Below are positions 22,601 to 35,620 of a DNA stretch of 64,000 nt, in pieces. The stretch lies in the NCBI GenBank assembly GCA_003342895.1, contig PTFA01000020.1, positions 6,527,644 to 6,591,643 on the forward strand, given 5' to 3'. How positions within the stretch are numbered: position 1 is the stretch's first letter; each line of letters begins with the position of its first letter. This DNA is from Casuarius casuarius. Lineage: Eukaryota; Chordata; Aves; Casuariiformes; Casuariidae. The notes beneath the pieces were generated by a model. The model saw only the letters and a list, made by a program, of their open reading frames with translations. It did not search any database and was not told where the DNA came from. A program made the position numbers and the translations under genes.

Positions 22601-25600
22601 CACTTCCTCCACTTAACTTAAAATATTAAATTGCAGTTCTGGAGAGAGTTTTTGATGAAACATCTGGTTGAATCCAGCTGCTTGCTGACATCAGATGAGA
22701 TTTGCCCACACCTGGGGATATGGTTTGGTGCGTCTACTTGTACTAGCCTTGGTGTGTACCAGACTTATTCAGCTCGCTGACTGAAGGATAAACTTTAGTT
22801 TAGAGTTGGTTCTTTTTCTGTTGTTGAATCAGCTCAGGAGACCAAAAGGCATTAAAGGAAGAAGATGAGGGCATGCGACTTCAGGGAGTCTCACGTGCAT
22901 CTGAACACAGGAATGAGTAAAATTCAGCCGTGCAAACTAGAAATTTACCATTGTTTTTCAACCATGGTTAAAACTGCACAGTTTGAGGATTTGATGATCA
23001 TTTAGAGAGGCCGTATGTGTTAGTGTTTTTTGTAAATGGGGAGGAACAGTGCTTTAATTAGGCGTAGATAAGCTGCTTGCAAGATGTGTTGTTTGAATTT
23101 GTGATTCAGGTGTACAGCTTTAGTATGTCAGAAGAACAGTTACACAGGGCAGTATCTGGTGTTGGGAAGGGAAGAAATGTTCTTAACTAAGCAAAAGAGA
23201 AGCCTAATTTAGTTGTTGAAGAGAGGCCTTTACTGTGTTCTTTAACATCTCACACAATTGTTTAATTATTTACAAAGACTTTTACGCCAGTTTAGCTGGA
23301 TTGTAACACAGCCATCAGTTACTAATGTGTATGGAAACCAGGTATTATACAGTAACTTCAATTTGAGAAGGTAAGATACAAATCTAGAAAACCTGTAAGA
23401 ATTTAGTGTTGCTTTGCTGTTGTAATAGCGGCAATCACTGCTTTAAGGGCATGGTTCAGTGACTTGTCTGCCGGAAGCTGGGTGGGAAGGGAATGGCAGG
23501 AAGGCTATGGTTCATCATGGAAACCAGCCTGATGCTTTGTACGTGGTTTGAAGTGTGATGATCACTGGCAGAGAGCTGGCAGGTATTGGTAGTATAAGGT
23601 TATTTCTCTCTGCTCCTTAGTAACTGAGTGTGGGGGTGTTATTTTGTTTTTTTTTTCTCTCCCATAGATAAAGCATACACTGGCCCTGCCATTTCATTTT
23701 GAGTGAGCAGTAAATCTGCTTTTTGGGGCTCAGGTCACATTCAGGAATTATAAAATTGGGTTGGTTTATTGAGTAAGTTAGAAGCTGTGCAAGTCCTCCT
23801 TCTGAAGGAGAATGTTTTTGGTAGTTATATGCTCTGTTGGGAACTGCTAGATAATTCTTGCAAGAAACATTATGAACTTCTGCTGTAGTTAGTAGGGCTC
23901 CAGTCAACAGCTGCTTTTTACATGAGCCTTCCTTTTATGCTCTCTTAACTTCTGCTGAATTAAAGGGTACTATTGGTATCTAAAAGGTTTATCTCTGTGG
24001 CTAAGCAATGCTATAAGGGAGATGTTCTTTTTAGGGCAGTCCCTCATTCCAATACAGCAAGCACTTGCCCTAGAGGAGGCTTCTCAGAGGTGATGCTTTG
24101 GTTAGTGTCTGGCTCTCAGGAATCAAGCCAGAGGCTGCTTCGTAGAACAGGCTGGAAATAGTGGTTGTCACTTTCAGAAATAAGAGGAAAGTCAAGTCAG
24201 ATTCTGTATAAAGAGCTTCTCTGAGTTTTACAGGAGTCTGAATTAAATGTTGCTTCCTTTTTGTGTGTATATTGTAATGCCACTGAGGTGTCTACAAGGT
24301 TTCCATGCATTCTTCCAAGGTGAGCCAGATGGGATCTTCTACCCTAAGAAGGTGCAAAGAAAGAACACTGATAAAAAGAGTAATGCAGCAGAAGACTTCA
24401 CGCATCTCCCTTTACACGTCGTTTTTGAGAAGAAGGGAAAAACAAAACTTCTTGCTACTTATTCCAAGAATAGGGAGATAGTTACTGCACAATCTTTTGT
24501 AGCACATTCTAGCATTACAAGTGCTTAGACTGCATGCTTTTTAGTAATGTGTGGAAATAGTTCTTGCAGGGAGTGAAGTGACAGCTCCGAGGCTTCTAAG
24601 CCAAAATCTGGGGGTTTTTTGTTTGTTTGTTTTTTTGTTTTTTTTGAATTGGTGAACAGATAAGTATCTTTCAGAGAAAGTAAAATTTCATAGGTATTTT
24701 TGAAGAAGCAAATTAAAATCTCTCTGCTTGTTATCTCTTTATATTGTCAATGACTAATGGATACTGAGAAGGGGTTATATTGACTAGATTTTTAAAATTC
24801 ATTTAATCTTATTTTAGTCAAAGAACAAATTCTCCGTTAAGAATTGTAGAGATTCCCTTCACTACAGTCCTTGGTCATTTTTATGCCTGACTGTGCTGAG
24901 CATATGATAAAAATTTTTAATGAGATTCTTTTTGCCTGCATCCCTGAGCCTGTAATACAAATAATAAAATTAGTATTATAGTCATAGGTGCTTCTTGTTT
25001 GCCTGAAACTTGGGCTAGGAGTAGTTTCACCTCCCCCGTGGGAGGCCATAGTTTAATTGTCCTAACCCCTTCTCCACCCACTAAAAACAATCACTTATGC
25101 AAATTGGGAGAGTTTCCTATGGGATCTCCTGTGGGAATTAGAAAACAGTCTCTCTGAATATTTTACTGCCTGCTTAGTGTTGCTGACAGGATACCTATCT
25201 CTTTTCTGAGGGCTGGAAACTTCACTTTTACGCATTTTGCCTAAGTGAGTTTCTTTAAATGCAAGGCAAGCTAAACAGCTGTTTGTATAATACTCATTTT
25301 TTTTACTCACAAACTACATGTATGTCTGTCCATCCAAAAATTACGCAACAGGTAACAGCAGTGAAGGAAGACAAATAAAAGAGCAGTGGTGTTTAAAAGA
25401 AGCTTGTTGATTCCAACTCATCCATCAGCAGACGGGCGCATAATAAAAGGTGCATGGTTTTTTGATGTGTTGATAAGTGGGTAGCAATTCCATTTCCTTT
25501 AAACCGATTCCAGGCTGCCTTTGGGAGAGTGTGCCCTTGTTTGGCAGGGGTTTGTTTCACCTATACCCCGTGAATAAACATACCCTTGGAGGGCTGGTGG

Positions 25601-28600
25601 TCACTCAGCTCTTGGAAATGCTAACCCGTTTTCCCAGAAGGGCGCTTGTATTTGGGGAAGAGAGATGGAGAGTGTGTCATCTGCTGACTTGTGGTTTAAT
25701 CTGTATTTTGCACTTCCACCTGATAAGCCCACTTTGTGCAAAAGCAATACAGGAAATGAGGCACTGCAGAAACCAGAAGCGGCCGAAAGGGAAACGGAAT
25801 GTGCTGGCTGAAGCTCAGGGCTCTGCACACGCTTTCTCCTTCTTGGAAACAAAAACTCCACCTACGCCGTCTTTTTTTATTTTTGGTTTTAATACTGACA
25901 TTAACATTCGGTGTTAAAGTAGTATGCAGCAGCCTGTGGAGTTTTTTCCCCTTTTACTTTGCCTTGTGGCTTGTTCAGGGCTTGGAGCATGCTTAAATTT
26001 TATTCGAGCACGCTATACTGCAGCAGCAGTCCCTGGACGGTAGCTTAGTGGCAGGCTAGATAGTGCTGGTATTTGCAGCTGCTGAACTGCATTAAATTCT
26101 AGTGTATCTCCAAGTACCTGATATACCCCCCCACACACCATGTATTTCTTGCTACAGTTGTTGCCAGAGAGATGCCAGCTGTTAAGATACTGCTTTGGAT
26201 TGTGATGATAAAATATGTTTTGGAACACATGTTTATGGGAATGGAAGATGTGTGCGTTACAGGATTTGATCAATACTAAGAACTTTTGAAAAATCTGTTC
26301 CTAGGGTCTGAGTACTGGTGGCTGCATCTGAATGTCTTCTTAATCTTTGCCAAGCTTGTGCAGTAGCACGTGGGGATTATATTTTCAGGTACAGCTGTAA
26401 ATGTGCAGATTTAATAGACAGGATTTTTCTTCCATGGCAAGTAGAATTTGACCATTTATTTTTTTAAAGCAGTTTGGTGGATTTGGTTCAATCCTAGATG
26501 GAGCCCTGTCTGCGTATATTATCAATGTTGAAATAAGTTCCTGGGATCTAGATTCAAACTTTGTACCTTCTTTTTTATTAGAACTTTATCAAGTATTTTA
26601 AATGTTTTGGTTTTAATTTTAATGGATGTGAACTCAAAAGCAGGCTTGATTACCTGTAAGTATACCATGTGGGCGAACCGTCGTCTTTTATCTGAAAGAT
26701 ATATATATTAAAATATTCAGAATATTGAGTTACAGATTATACATGAGTTGAAAATGTTACTTACAAGCACTTCAGAAGCACATGTACAGGGCGTCTGATA
26801 ATAAGGTTGTTAAATTAGGGCAGCATTTTAATAGAGCACTTTACAATGCATGTAAGGATAAAATATATCTCGAGTGCAGTCAGTGACAGTAATGGGGTTT
26901 CAGTTCATTTAGTAGTATAGCACATGCCCAGGTAACAAAATAAATTCTTAAATTTGCCCCCAGGTCATGCAAATCTTCTGTTCCATTGACATTATTATTT
27001 CAAATAGAATTCTTAGCATAAAAAGAATGGGAAGTACCAGTACTAAGTGCAGGTAGACATGATCTCTGTTTTAGTTCATAATCATTATTCACATAAATGT
27101 AGTTTATGCATCCACCTAATAAAACTGAACCTTGGTAATTAGTTTTTAGTGACAGATTAATTTGAATCAGGTGGATGGTTTTCAACTGAAAATACTCCAA
27201 GGATATTGGTACGCTATATAAACATTAAAATTGATGACAGTTTATTGAAGATACCATAGCATCTGCAATCTTGAGATTTGGAATTAGTGCATTTTTTGTA
27301 TAAATAATTAAATTTAATTGCATTTTTTAGTACAAATATTTTAAATTCTATCTAACACACTGGATGTACTGATACTTTGTATTTTGTATGTGTATGGTGG
27401 CTTCGTTTTGGTTTGGTTTTGTCTTTCTGATGGTAACAAAAATCTTCTTATCCTTTTCCTTTTTTCCCTTCCTCTGCAACCTGTTGCTGTCCCCTCCAGG
27501 ATACATTTCCTGTCTGTCTTCACGCTCTGTTTGAAAAGTGGTGGTTTAGTGCTCTTCATTTCTTTTCTTCTGCCTGCCAGTCCTGGGTCCCGCTTCCCCG
27601 GGCAGATGCAAGCCTTTTGCCTGGTCCCAGCCCGGACAAATATGATGCTTGGTGCTCACAGGCGCTCTGTTCCACGTTCCCAGGTTGAGGACTACTTACC
27701 AGAACTTCTTCCTCCTCCCTACTCCTTCATGTTTTCTTGCATATGTCCGGCAGGCATTGCAAGCCAAAGGGTCAGGATGTAGAGGCCGAAATAAATTCGT
27801 GATGTCTTTTCCTTTGGTCTGCTTATGAGCCGTGATGGCTTTTAGGTGGCACGTGACAGAGTTTTGCTTTCTTATGTGACCTGAGTAAGGGAAAAGATCT
27901 TTCTAGTTTACTTTTCTTCTTTTGGTTGGCCTTTGAAACTCAGAACAACTCAGAGGTGTAGCTAAACTATTATTTCACGTTGTGATATGCACAAACTCTA
28001 GTGCAGTGGTTTGCTAGCTTTATCACTTGCAGTTTGCAAAGAGGTGGATAGGAGGATGCCGTTGGGGTATATCGTGCCATATAAAACCAAAAAAAGCTGC
28101 CAGTCCTGTGGTGGCTCTTGGAATGCTTTGCTGTGTGAGGTTCCTATATTTGCTTGAGAATGAGTAGTGCCCTTCACACTTACTAAGGAAAGATGAACTC
28201 TGAGTGACTGGTTTGGGCCATTTTTAATGTTATCTAAATTTCTAATACAGAACCTTTACCCTTTTTATCGAGTATGTGCAGGAAGACTGCCATGTCTTTT
28301 GTCTGTTTGGGGTTTTCTTTTTGTACTGAGCACCTCATGGCTCTAACCAAGGCCATGCTTGGGCACTGAGCAGAAGCATCGTTTGAAGCTGACAAACACA
28401 GTTGCTGCCTCCCTTGCTGTGTGGCACAAAAATCACTGGGGGCACACAGCAAACTGGATGGAGGGAACTGAGCTGATGGGGAGTTGCTTTTCTAACTCAT
28501 TTCTCACCCCCTTCCCCAAGCCTACCTTTTTCTCTGTGTTTATGCTGGTCATTATTTTCCAAGGTGATCATCTCATTTATTCGGGACTATTTGGGGGGGC

Positions 28601-28799
28601 AGGAATATGCAGGCTTCAGCAGGCCAGGTTAAATAAAAGTCTTTGTCAGGCTGTTCCTTGAGTCCAGTTCTGGAGGTTGTCAACACTGTTGTTGTTGTTT
28701 TCTCTGTCACTCCACCACTGTTGGAGGATATGTTTAACTGTTGCCAGTTAATTTAAAATGTAAAATCTCTTTTCCTCTCCTTCTGGTATTCTCCTGTAG
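19676..28799 (+). other. SMAD1: SMAD1 intron 1, second part; no gene seen
   Basis: This intronic DNA runs up to the acceptor of the first coding exon. No coding or RNA gene is supported. Open frames of up to 146 codons (for example 25477-25917 +) have no recognisable domain and no exon structure. An exact POU octamer ATGCAAAT lies at 26967-26974, and a TGTTGT-AA-ACAACA palindrome containing a forkhead-type TGTAAACA lies at 21933-21946. The last 40 bases are a strong polypyrimidine tract ending in ctcctgtag. Confidence 0.55.
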
Positions 28800-29486
<687 letters not shown>

Positions 29487-32400
29487 TAATCATGTGACTC
29501 ATCAGCTTAAATAAGCAAAGGTGGCTGTTTGCACATATCAGATTCTTCCTCATTGATTTATCTGGATGTAAGCATTAATTAGTGGTTGTACCTTTCACAT
29601 GATGAATGTTTCACCTGTGTAGATGTGTTTTACCACAACACAGAGGAATAGTCTTAGCGTGATCCTCACGTTGCTGAGCCTGGTATCACCTGGCCAACTC
29701 TTTCTCGATTTATTTGTTTTTTACTGAAGTGTGGAGGTCAGTGAATCCGTATGGAATATTGCAAACTAATGTGAAAGATTGCTGCAGTTCGTACATTGAA
29801 ATGATTCTGATGTAGTGTGATTTTTAATTATTATTATTATTTCCAAAGAGATTCCTATCACTTCTATCACTTTTATTTCTTCATCCTCCAGAAGATAAAT
29901 ATTGTCTTTAGGCTCTCCCACAGCTTAGGCCCTCTGAAGCAACTGTGATTTTAGACAGCAGAAGATACCCCCTCAACGTAAAGCTTTGATAGTAATGTTT
30001 TGTTGTTTATGAAATTTTACTTTCAGGTGTTCTGTAACTGTAGTTTGCTTACCTCTTACCTGCTTCCTCATTTGTAAGTTAAAATGCAGCTGATTGTCTC
30101 CTCTTCAAAGGCTTGTTAATGACAAACCCCTTTTTAACAGAATATTTCCAGGGACTAAGACGAAATATGCTTGAATATATCTACATTAGTCTCCAGCTAC
30201 TTGTGAGGCTGTACAGGGACATCTGCAGAAGTGCGTATTACAGGTGTGGATGGACTTCCCTGGTTTATTTTGGGGAAGCCCATCTGTGTTAGACATTTAC
30301 AAACAGTGTGGCTGTCTCTGCAGGGTGGCACAGATAGTTAAGAACTACTGTGGAAATAAGGGATTAAATGACAAGATTGTTGTCCTGTAGATGGGAATTG
30401 CATTCGTCTTGGATCTGTAACATGTAAGGCATATCTAGATGTTAAATATTTCCCTTTGGTGTGTTCATGTTAATTTGGAAGTCATTTGAATGGCAAAGGT
30501 AATACTATAAAGTGCGTATTTATGCAGCAGAAGCTTAAACAAATGAACCCTCTGCACTGGAAAAACAGTTTTAAAAATTTCTAATCAATTCCATGTTGAG
30601 CAGAAGTGGGATAATACAATAAATAGTTGTGTCTTTGTTCTGCAGGCTTTCTGCATGTGTCTGTGTTGATTGCTTGCATTCAGTATTCCAATATACTGAA
30701 GATGAAGATTCCCGAAAAGCATCTAGTTCAGTCAGCTTGAGCAACAGTCCAACTCTTGCTGTTACTGTTAAGGCAAAATGACATGTTCTAACTCATTTTG
30801 CCTTTATCTGGGAGACAAGTATTGAGTTTGAGAACATTCTCGTTTAGACTGTTTATATCATATTTAAAAATGTTTAGTTATAAATGTTATGTCACTTCAG
30901 TGAGATATGCAAGATAAAAATAGAACCAAACTTTCCAAGGCTTATAACTGCAATGTATGTTTTTGCTGAGCACTGCAAAGTAGTCGAAGTGGTTGCAAAG
31001 GTGTTCTTTGGGTGTTAAGTCATCTTATAAACTGTGTATTCAGGAAACAAAGCTATACGTTATTAACTGTGAGCCTGTATTCTGGGTTGCTCTTTAAAGT
31101 GTTTCTGGAGAAGATAAAAGTCTCTAGAGTGGTGTAGCTACAGAATTTTTGCTGTGGGGGAAAAAAAACCCAAGGAACTTAACTGATTTGGAGATGGTAG
31201 AAATAAAATAACTCCCTTTCACCCAAAGTGTACCCTTCCTCGGGGAAAAACTAGATATTGGTCAACTGCTTAATATACAACTTGGACAGTTTTGTTGCAA
31301 GCATTAGGACTGTAGTCAGTTTGACAGAGTTGAGAAAAGCATTCAGTCGTTCACAGGGTCAACGTGCTGCTCTAACCAGCTAAAGCATTCTGGAGGTAAC
31401 AGCGGAGCCGAAGCTAGCTTTCACTTCTCTTTAGATGCTCTGTTAGATCATGGTAGGGAGGTATACAGTTATGTGCATGTTGAAGTTATGTCTTAAGGAT
31501 TTTTAACAGATTTCAAAGTGTGAGAATGGGGCTGAATCCCACTGTGTTTTTACTGAGGTGTCTGGCTGAGTATGTAAAGGATGGATTTGTACTTAATCAA
31601 CTGTGGGTCTGCCATTGTTTTGAGGGATATTGCACAGAGATGAGTGGGAAAATGTGGCTTTGGTAAGCAAGTGGTAGCTGAACTCTTATTTGGCTTGGAG
31701 ATCTGTGCTTCATAAGTCATTATGACTTCTTCCCCCCCCCCCCATCCCTTCCCTATTCTCCCTGTCCTCCAAGCATCATCTTATCTTCGTTACCTGACAA
31801 TCACTCCCAAATTCTGCTCACCATATTTTTCCCATTTTTGCCTAGACATTAAAACACCATCACTGCTGCATAAGTGTTTACACTTTGAGATTAGTGGGTA
31901 GTGGGAATTCACGCATGACTCACTGTTTCCAGCTGTCTACAGACTCTAGCAGATATCAAGGTTTGTGTTTCCAAGGCTATCATTGCAGCCCTGAGGGTTA
32001 GAAATGTACTTTCTCTTGACAAAACAAAATTGAAAGCTTAGATTGTGTACGATGTGCAGTTTGTGTGGACTGTGCAAGTATGCTGTGAACTTCTGGCTGT
32101 TTGACAGCGTGGTCAGTATTTAAGTTCTTTGTATAGATCCAGTTACTCCAAAGCTGAAGCATACAGTTTGTGCATGGGCTGGCATCTGTATATTTTATTC
32201 TTTTTTGTTGGTGGTGGTTATTGTGTGACTTGTTTCAGTGTTGTGGAAGTTCTGAAGACCTGCTTAAGAGTAAATCCTCAAATGCATAAAATCATGTAGT
32301 GCTCTAAGTTGGGGAATTGGTCTTATGGCTACTTCTCAGTCTTAATAGTGTAAGAGTGATGCGAGACTCTTCTACCTTGATACCTTATTCCAACCTAGCT

Positions 32401-33889
32401 ATTTAGCTTGAGAAAATACTAGCATTGGCTCACCATGGTGTGTCTGCAAACTGCATATTTACACTTTAATTCAAGCAAGAGATTTCTTTTTGTTAGCAAG
32501 GCCAGATAGGACCCGGTTGTGAACAGTAAGAGGAGGCTGGGAAGAGAAGAATCGGCAGCAGTTGCAGAAGCGCAGGTGTCCCTGGAAGCGGACCGTGCTG
32601 CTGCCTTTGTGTAATGAGGGGAACGTGTCCTCCGGGAAACACTTAGGTGTGAGCTGGTGATACCATATCAAGACCAGCCTGGTTTGGCAGCTGGGAGCTC
32701 TGCACAGGCACTGGCGTCCATCTGATCCTGTGGTGAGCTGGTCAAGAAAACTGAGCCATCGGGAAGCATCTCTGCGGCAAGGTTAGCTCTGCACACTTGG
32801 CGCCCACGTGGACTCGCAGGCAAACAAGTGGGGAGAGCAGAGGCCATCTGGTTGCTGGGGCAGAAACACCAGCTGCCGGGGAGCAGGACCTTCTCGCGAT
32901 GTGGTGCAGTCGCGCCCTGCTGCAGCTGTTTCATAGGAGGTCTGTTGCGTGCAGAGTTATTTCTGGTGCAGGGTAGTTAATGGCTGTCAGATTCCTCCCT
33001 TGGCAAGACAAGCTTTTAATTAAGGAGGCCTTCTGAAAGCTGGCATGGTCAGCTAAACTGGTGCACTCACTTGACTGAATTCTGCTTTGTGTCCTCAGTT
33101 TCATTTTTTGGATTAGCGGTATCTTGAAATCAAGCTTGCACCTGGTTTTGGGCTCTCTTCAAGTACAATCAAGACCTAAGAAATAATCAGGCATAGGTGT
33201 ACATAGGGACTGGGGAGAAAAAGCAAACAGGTTGTTCCTCACTTGGCCTGGTTTTGCTGGAGAACTTGTGAAATGACATTCTAAAAGTCTCTCTTGAGAT
33301 ACTTTTTACTTTTCTTTTTTTATTCCTTTGGGGTTTTTTACGTTTTATGTTGCTCGCCTCGGCCTTCTGTTGTGTCAATGGACTCAGGTGAAAGATGTGA
33401 TCCAGAATTTAAAAAAAAAAAATTTTGTCTTTTTTTTTTTTTTTTTTACCCTGGATCCAGTTCACTCTATGCACTTGTAGCATTAAAACAAGGGGGATGG
33501 GATAGAGAAGAAGGAGGATAAAGAGATGCTTGAATTGACACTGCTGTTAAAAAGGAGAAAAAAAAAAAATCACATCTCTACCACAGCTTTAGGGAAGGAT
33601 ATTCAGTTCCCTTGCCTTAGCTGAAGGAAAAGGAAGAAGATGGGGAGACTGAATGTTTCATTTTCTGAAAATATGAGTAAAAAGAAATTTAGCTCCATGT
33701 TCCATCTGATGCAGAATTGTGCATGTTTGCCTCTATTAAGTGTCCTTGCTCATCGGCCTTCTAGGTTAAAGAGTTTGAGTTTATAATATGTTACAAATGA
33801 GGCAAAAAAGCCTTCTTTTTTCATGCTTCGTTAGTGTAAGTGGTTGAAAGTACAGAGTACGTAAGGGATTACCCTGATATGAGCTCTTC

Positions 33890-34700
33890 CCCTCAACAAC
33901 TGAAGTCTGTCTTCTGAGAGTGCCCCGCGTCCGCAGTCTGCTGGGGCAGGCTGGGAAGAAACCTCTTTTTCATTGACCTAAGTGAGCTTAGGGCTGGCTT
34001 GGGTAATATTTCTTGATGCTCATTTCTGGAGGTGCTAGTTAATGCTTCGCTGTGCTTGAACCACGTCATGCCAGGGAGCACTAAAACTGAGCTCAGAAGC
34101 AGCTCGTCTACCCTCCGAGAAACCCGGGCTGTGCTGGTCGGCCCATTCGCACGTCCGCCTGGAGGCAGCAAATCAGCAGGCCCGCTCAGTTTTTTGTAGT
34201 TAGCAATAAAGTGTGGATGATTTTCCTCTCTGAAGCTTCTTTTCTCGTTTGGAGAGCCTGTGGCAGTCCGTCCTACCCCAAGGGGTTTTTTACAAGGCTG
34301 GTAGTGCTGACGTCCCACCGAAATGGCAGTGTGAGCGATGGCTGCGCTCTCGTGGTGCGGGTGAATGAACCGTCAGAGCTGTTGGATTTTCAGTTCTGCC
34401 TAAAGGTCATGATGTTTCTTTCCGTTCTGGATATGAATCCAAGATGGATGTCTGCTTCAACAAGCTTGTCTTTGGTGGCAAGAAACACTTTCCCTAGATG
34501 TAGAGCTGCTTTTTGCCCCAATAACAGAGCAAGTCCGCAGGCTCCGAGAAGAACGGGAGGTGTGCCTCGCTGGTTTTGCTGCCAGCGTGGACTCCTTGCC
34601 TATGGCTTTAACCTGATTGCTTTCATATTTGTCTTTGATCTTCTCTGCCGCTTGCTTTAAGCAAGCCTCCATAAGGCAGCACACCTACTGCGGTTACCAG
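33890..34700 (-). pseudogene. Pseudogene-like minus-strand stretch, unidentified
   Basis: On the minus strand, two long open segments lie in the same frame: 34684-34457, beginning near MEACLKQAAEKIKDKYESNQ, and 34318-33893, ending SQKTDFSC. Three in-frame stops lie between them. In the interval an alternative frame reads KVFLATKDKLVEADIHLGF, which also looks coding, as if a frameshift had occurred near 34500. Composition (K, S, E, R rich, few TA-rich codons) differs from the surrounding intron and resembles a charged, possibly coiled-coil protein. I do not recognise the family. A T-run on the + strand at 33430-33447 would be a poly(A) tail in the right orientation for a processed retrocopy, but no AATAAA precedes it. 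Chance open frames in a locally GC-rich patch remain possible. Confidence 0.3.
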
Positions 34701-35339
34701 CGGCGTAGAAAGAAACTCAAAATGGTGGAAATCATGGACAAGGCAGGTTTAGATTCAGGCGGCCCTGCCAGTGAAGTACCTTGAATGCTCCCTGTGTAGT
34801 GCCGCAGCTCTGCTCTTTAATAAAAGAAAAAAATACAAGGTTAGAGGAAATTTGAAATGCCATTTGAAATCTTACACGTTTGGTTATGTATATTTGTGTG
34901 GGTGTGCCCGTGCGCGTGCTCTCGCTCTCCGTGTATACGTATGTAGGTATAGATACTTTACTGAAAAAATAAATGGGTCTGTTAATCATCCCCATCTCTT
35001 TCCCTGTTCCCGACCAGCCTAAGATCAATCCATATAGTACTAATATTCCCAAACTGTTTCTAGACAGGGTACATTGAGAAGCGGGTCTTTAAAAATCTGT
35101 CGCTGTGTAGTCGCCTTGCACTTCAGATCTGTTACAGCTTGTTGCAATAAGTTACCTACCAGATCACTAAAATTAGTGCTTTATTTTTTGATAAGCAGCA
35201 GGGTTCAAACGTAGTGTGCAGCTTGTGCGTTAGGCTGCTTTCAGAGAGATTATCAAACTAGCAGGTGTCAAGATCAAATATGGAAGTAGGAGAGAAAAAA
35301 TAAGAGTAATTGGAGATTTTCTTCAGTACTACGGGCTTG

Positions 35340-35620
35340 TGCCTTGCCTAGCTGAGCTTTCAGGGATCGCAGGGCTTGCTCGGTGCCTGCCTCCCTCTCT
35401 TTGCAGCACCTGGGAGAGCTGGAGTTGGCCCTGGAGCCTGTGGCCTGTTTCCGGCCAGCTGGGGAAGCTTTGATGAGCGAGGCTCGAGGGAGCGCAGCGC
35501 GGCAGCTGCGCGCGGCCCTCCCACACTGGCAGCCCCGGCCGAGGAGGAGACGCGCCAGTCGGGGAATCTGGAGCGGGAAGGGGGGGGCTGCAGAGAGCCT
35601 GGAAAAATGAAGGCGAAAGG
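35340..35620. other. Intronic GC/CpG-rich patch
   Basis: A GC-rich, CpG-containing block sits abruptly in AT-rich intron, with runs such as agcgcagcgcggcagctgcg near 35495. It is overlapped by open frames on both strands, the longest being 228 codons on the minus strand (36046-35360). The + strand has an acceptor-like ctccctctctttgcag just before 35407. It could be an alternative promoter, an enhancer or an unannotated exon; nothing in the sequence decides. Confidence 0.35.

Noticed and set aside
25477..25917. 146-codon + strand open frame in intron 1
   Set aside because: No recognisable domain, no flanking exon structure; length compatible with chance in intronic DNA.
34211..34660. 149-codon + strand open frame ending in a hydrophobic run
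   Set aside because: It is antisense to the pseudogene-like minus-strand stretch, and its composition looks like a shadow of that frame.
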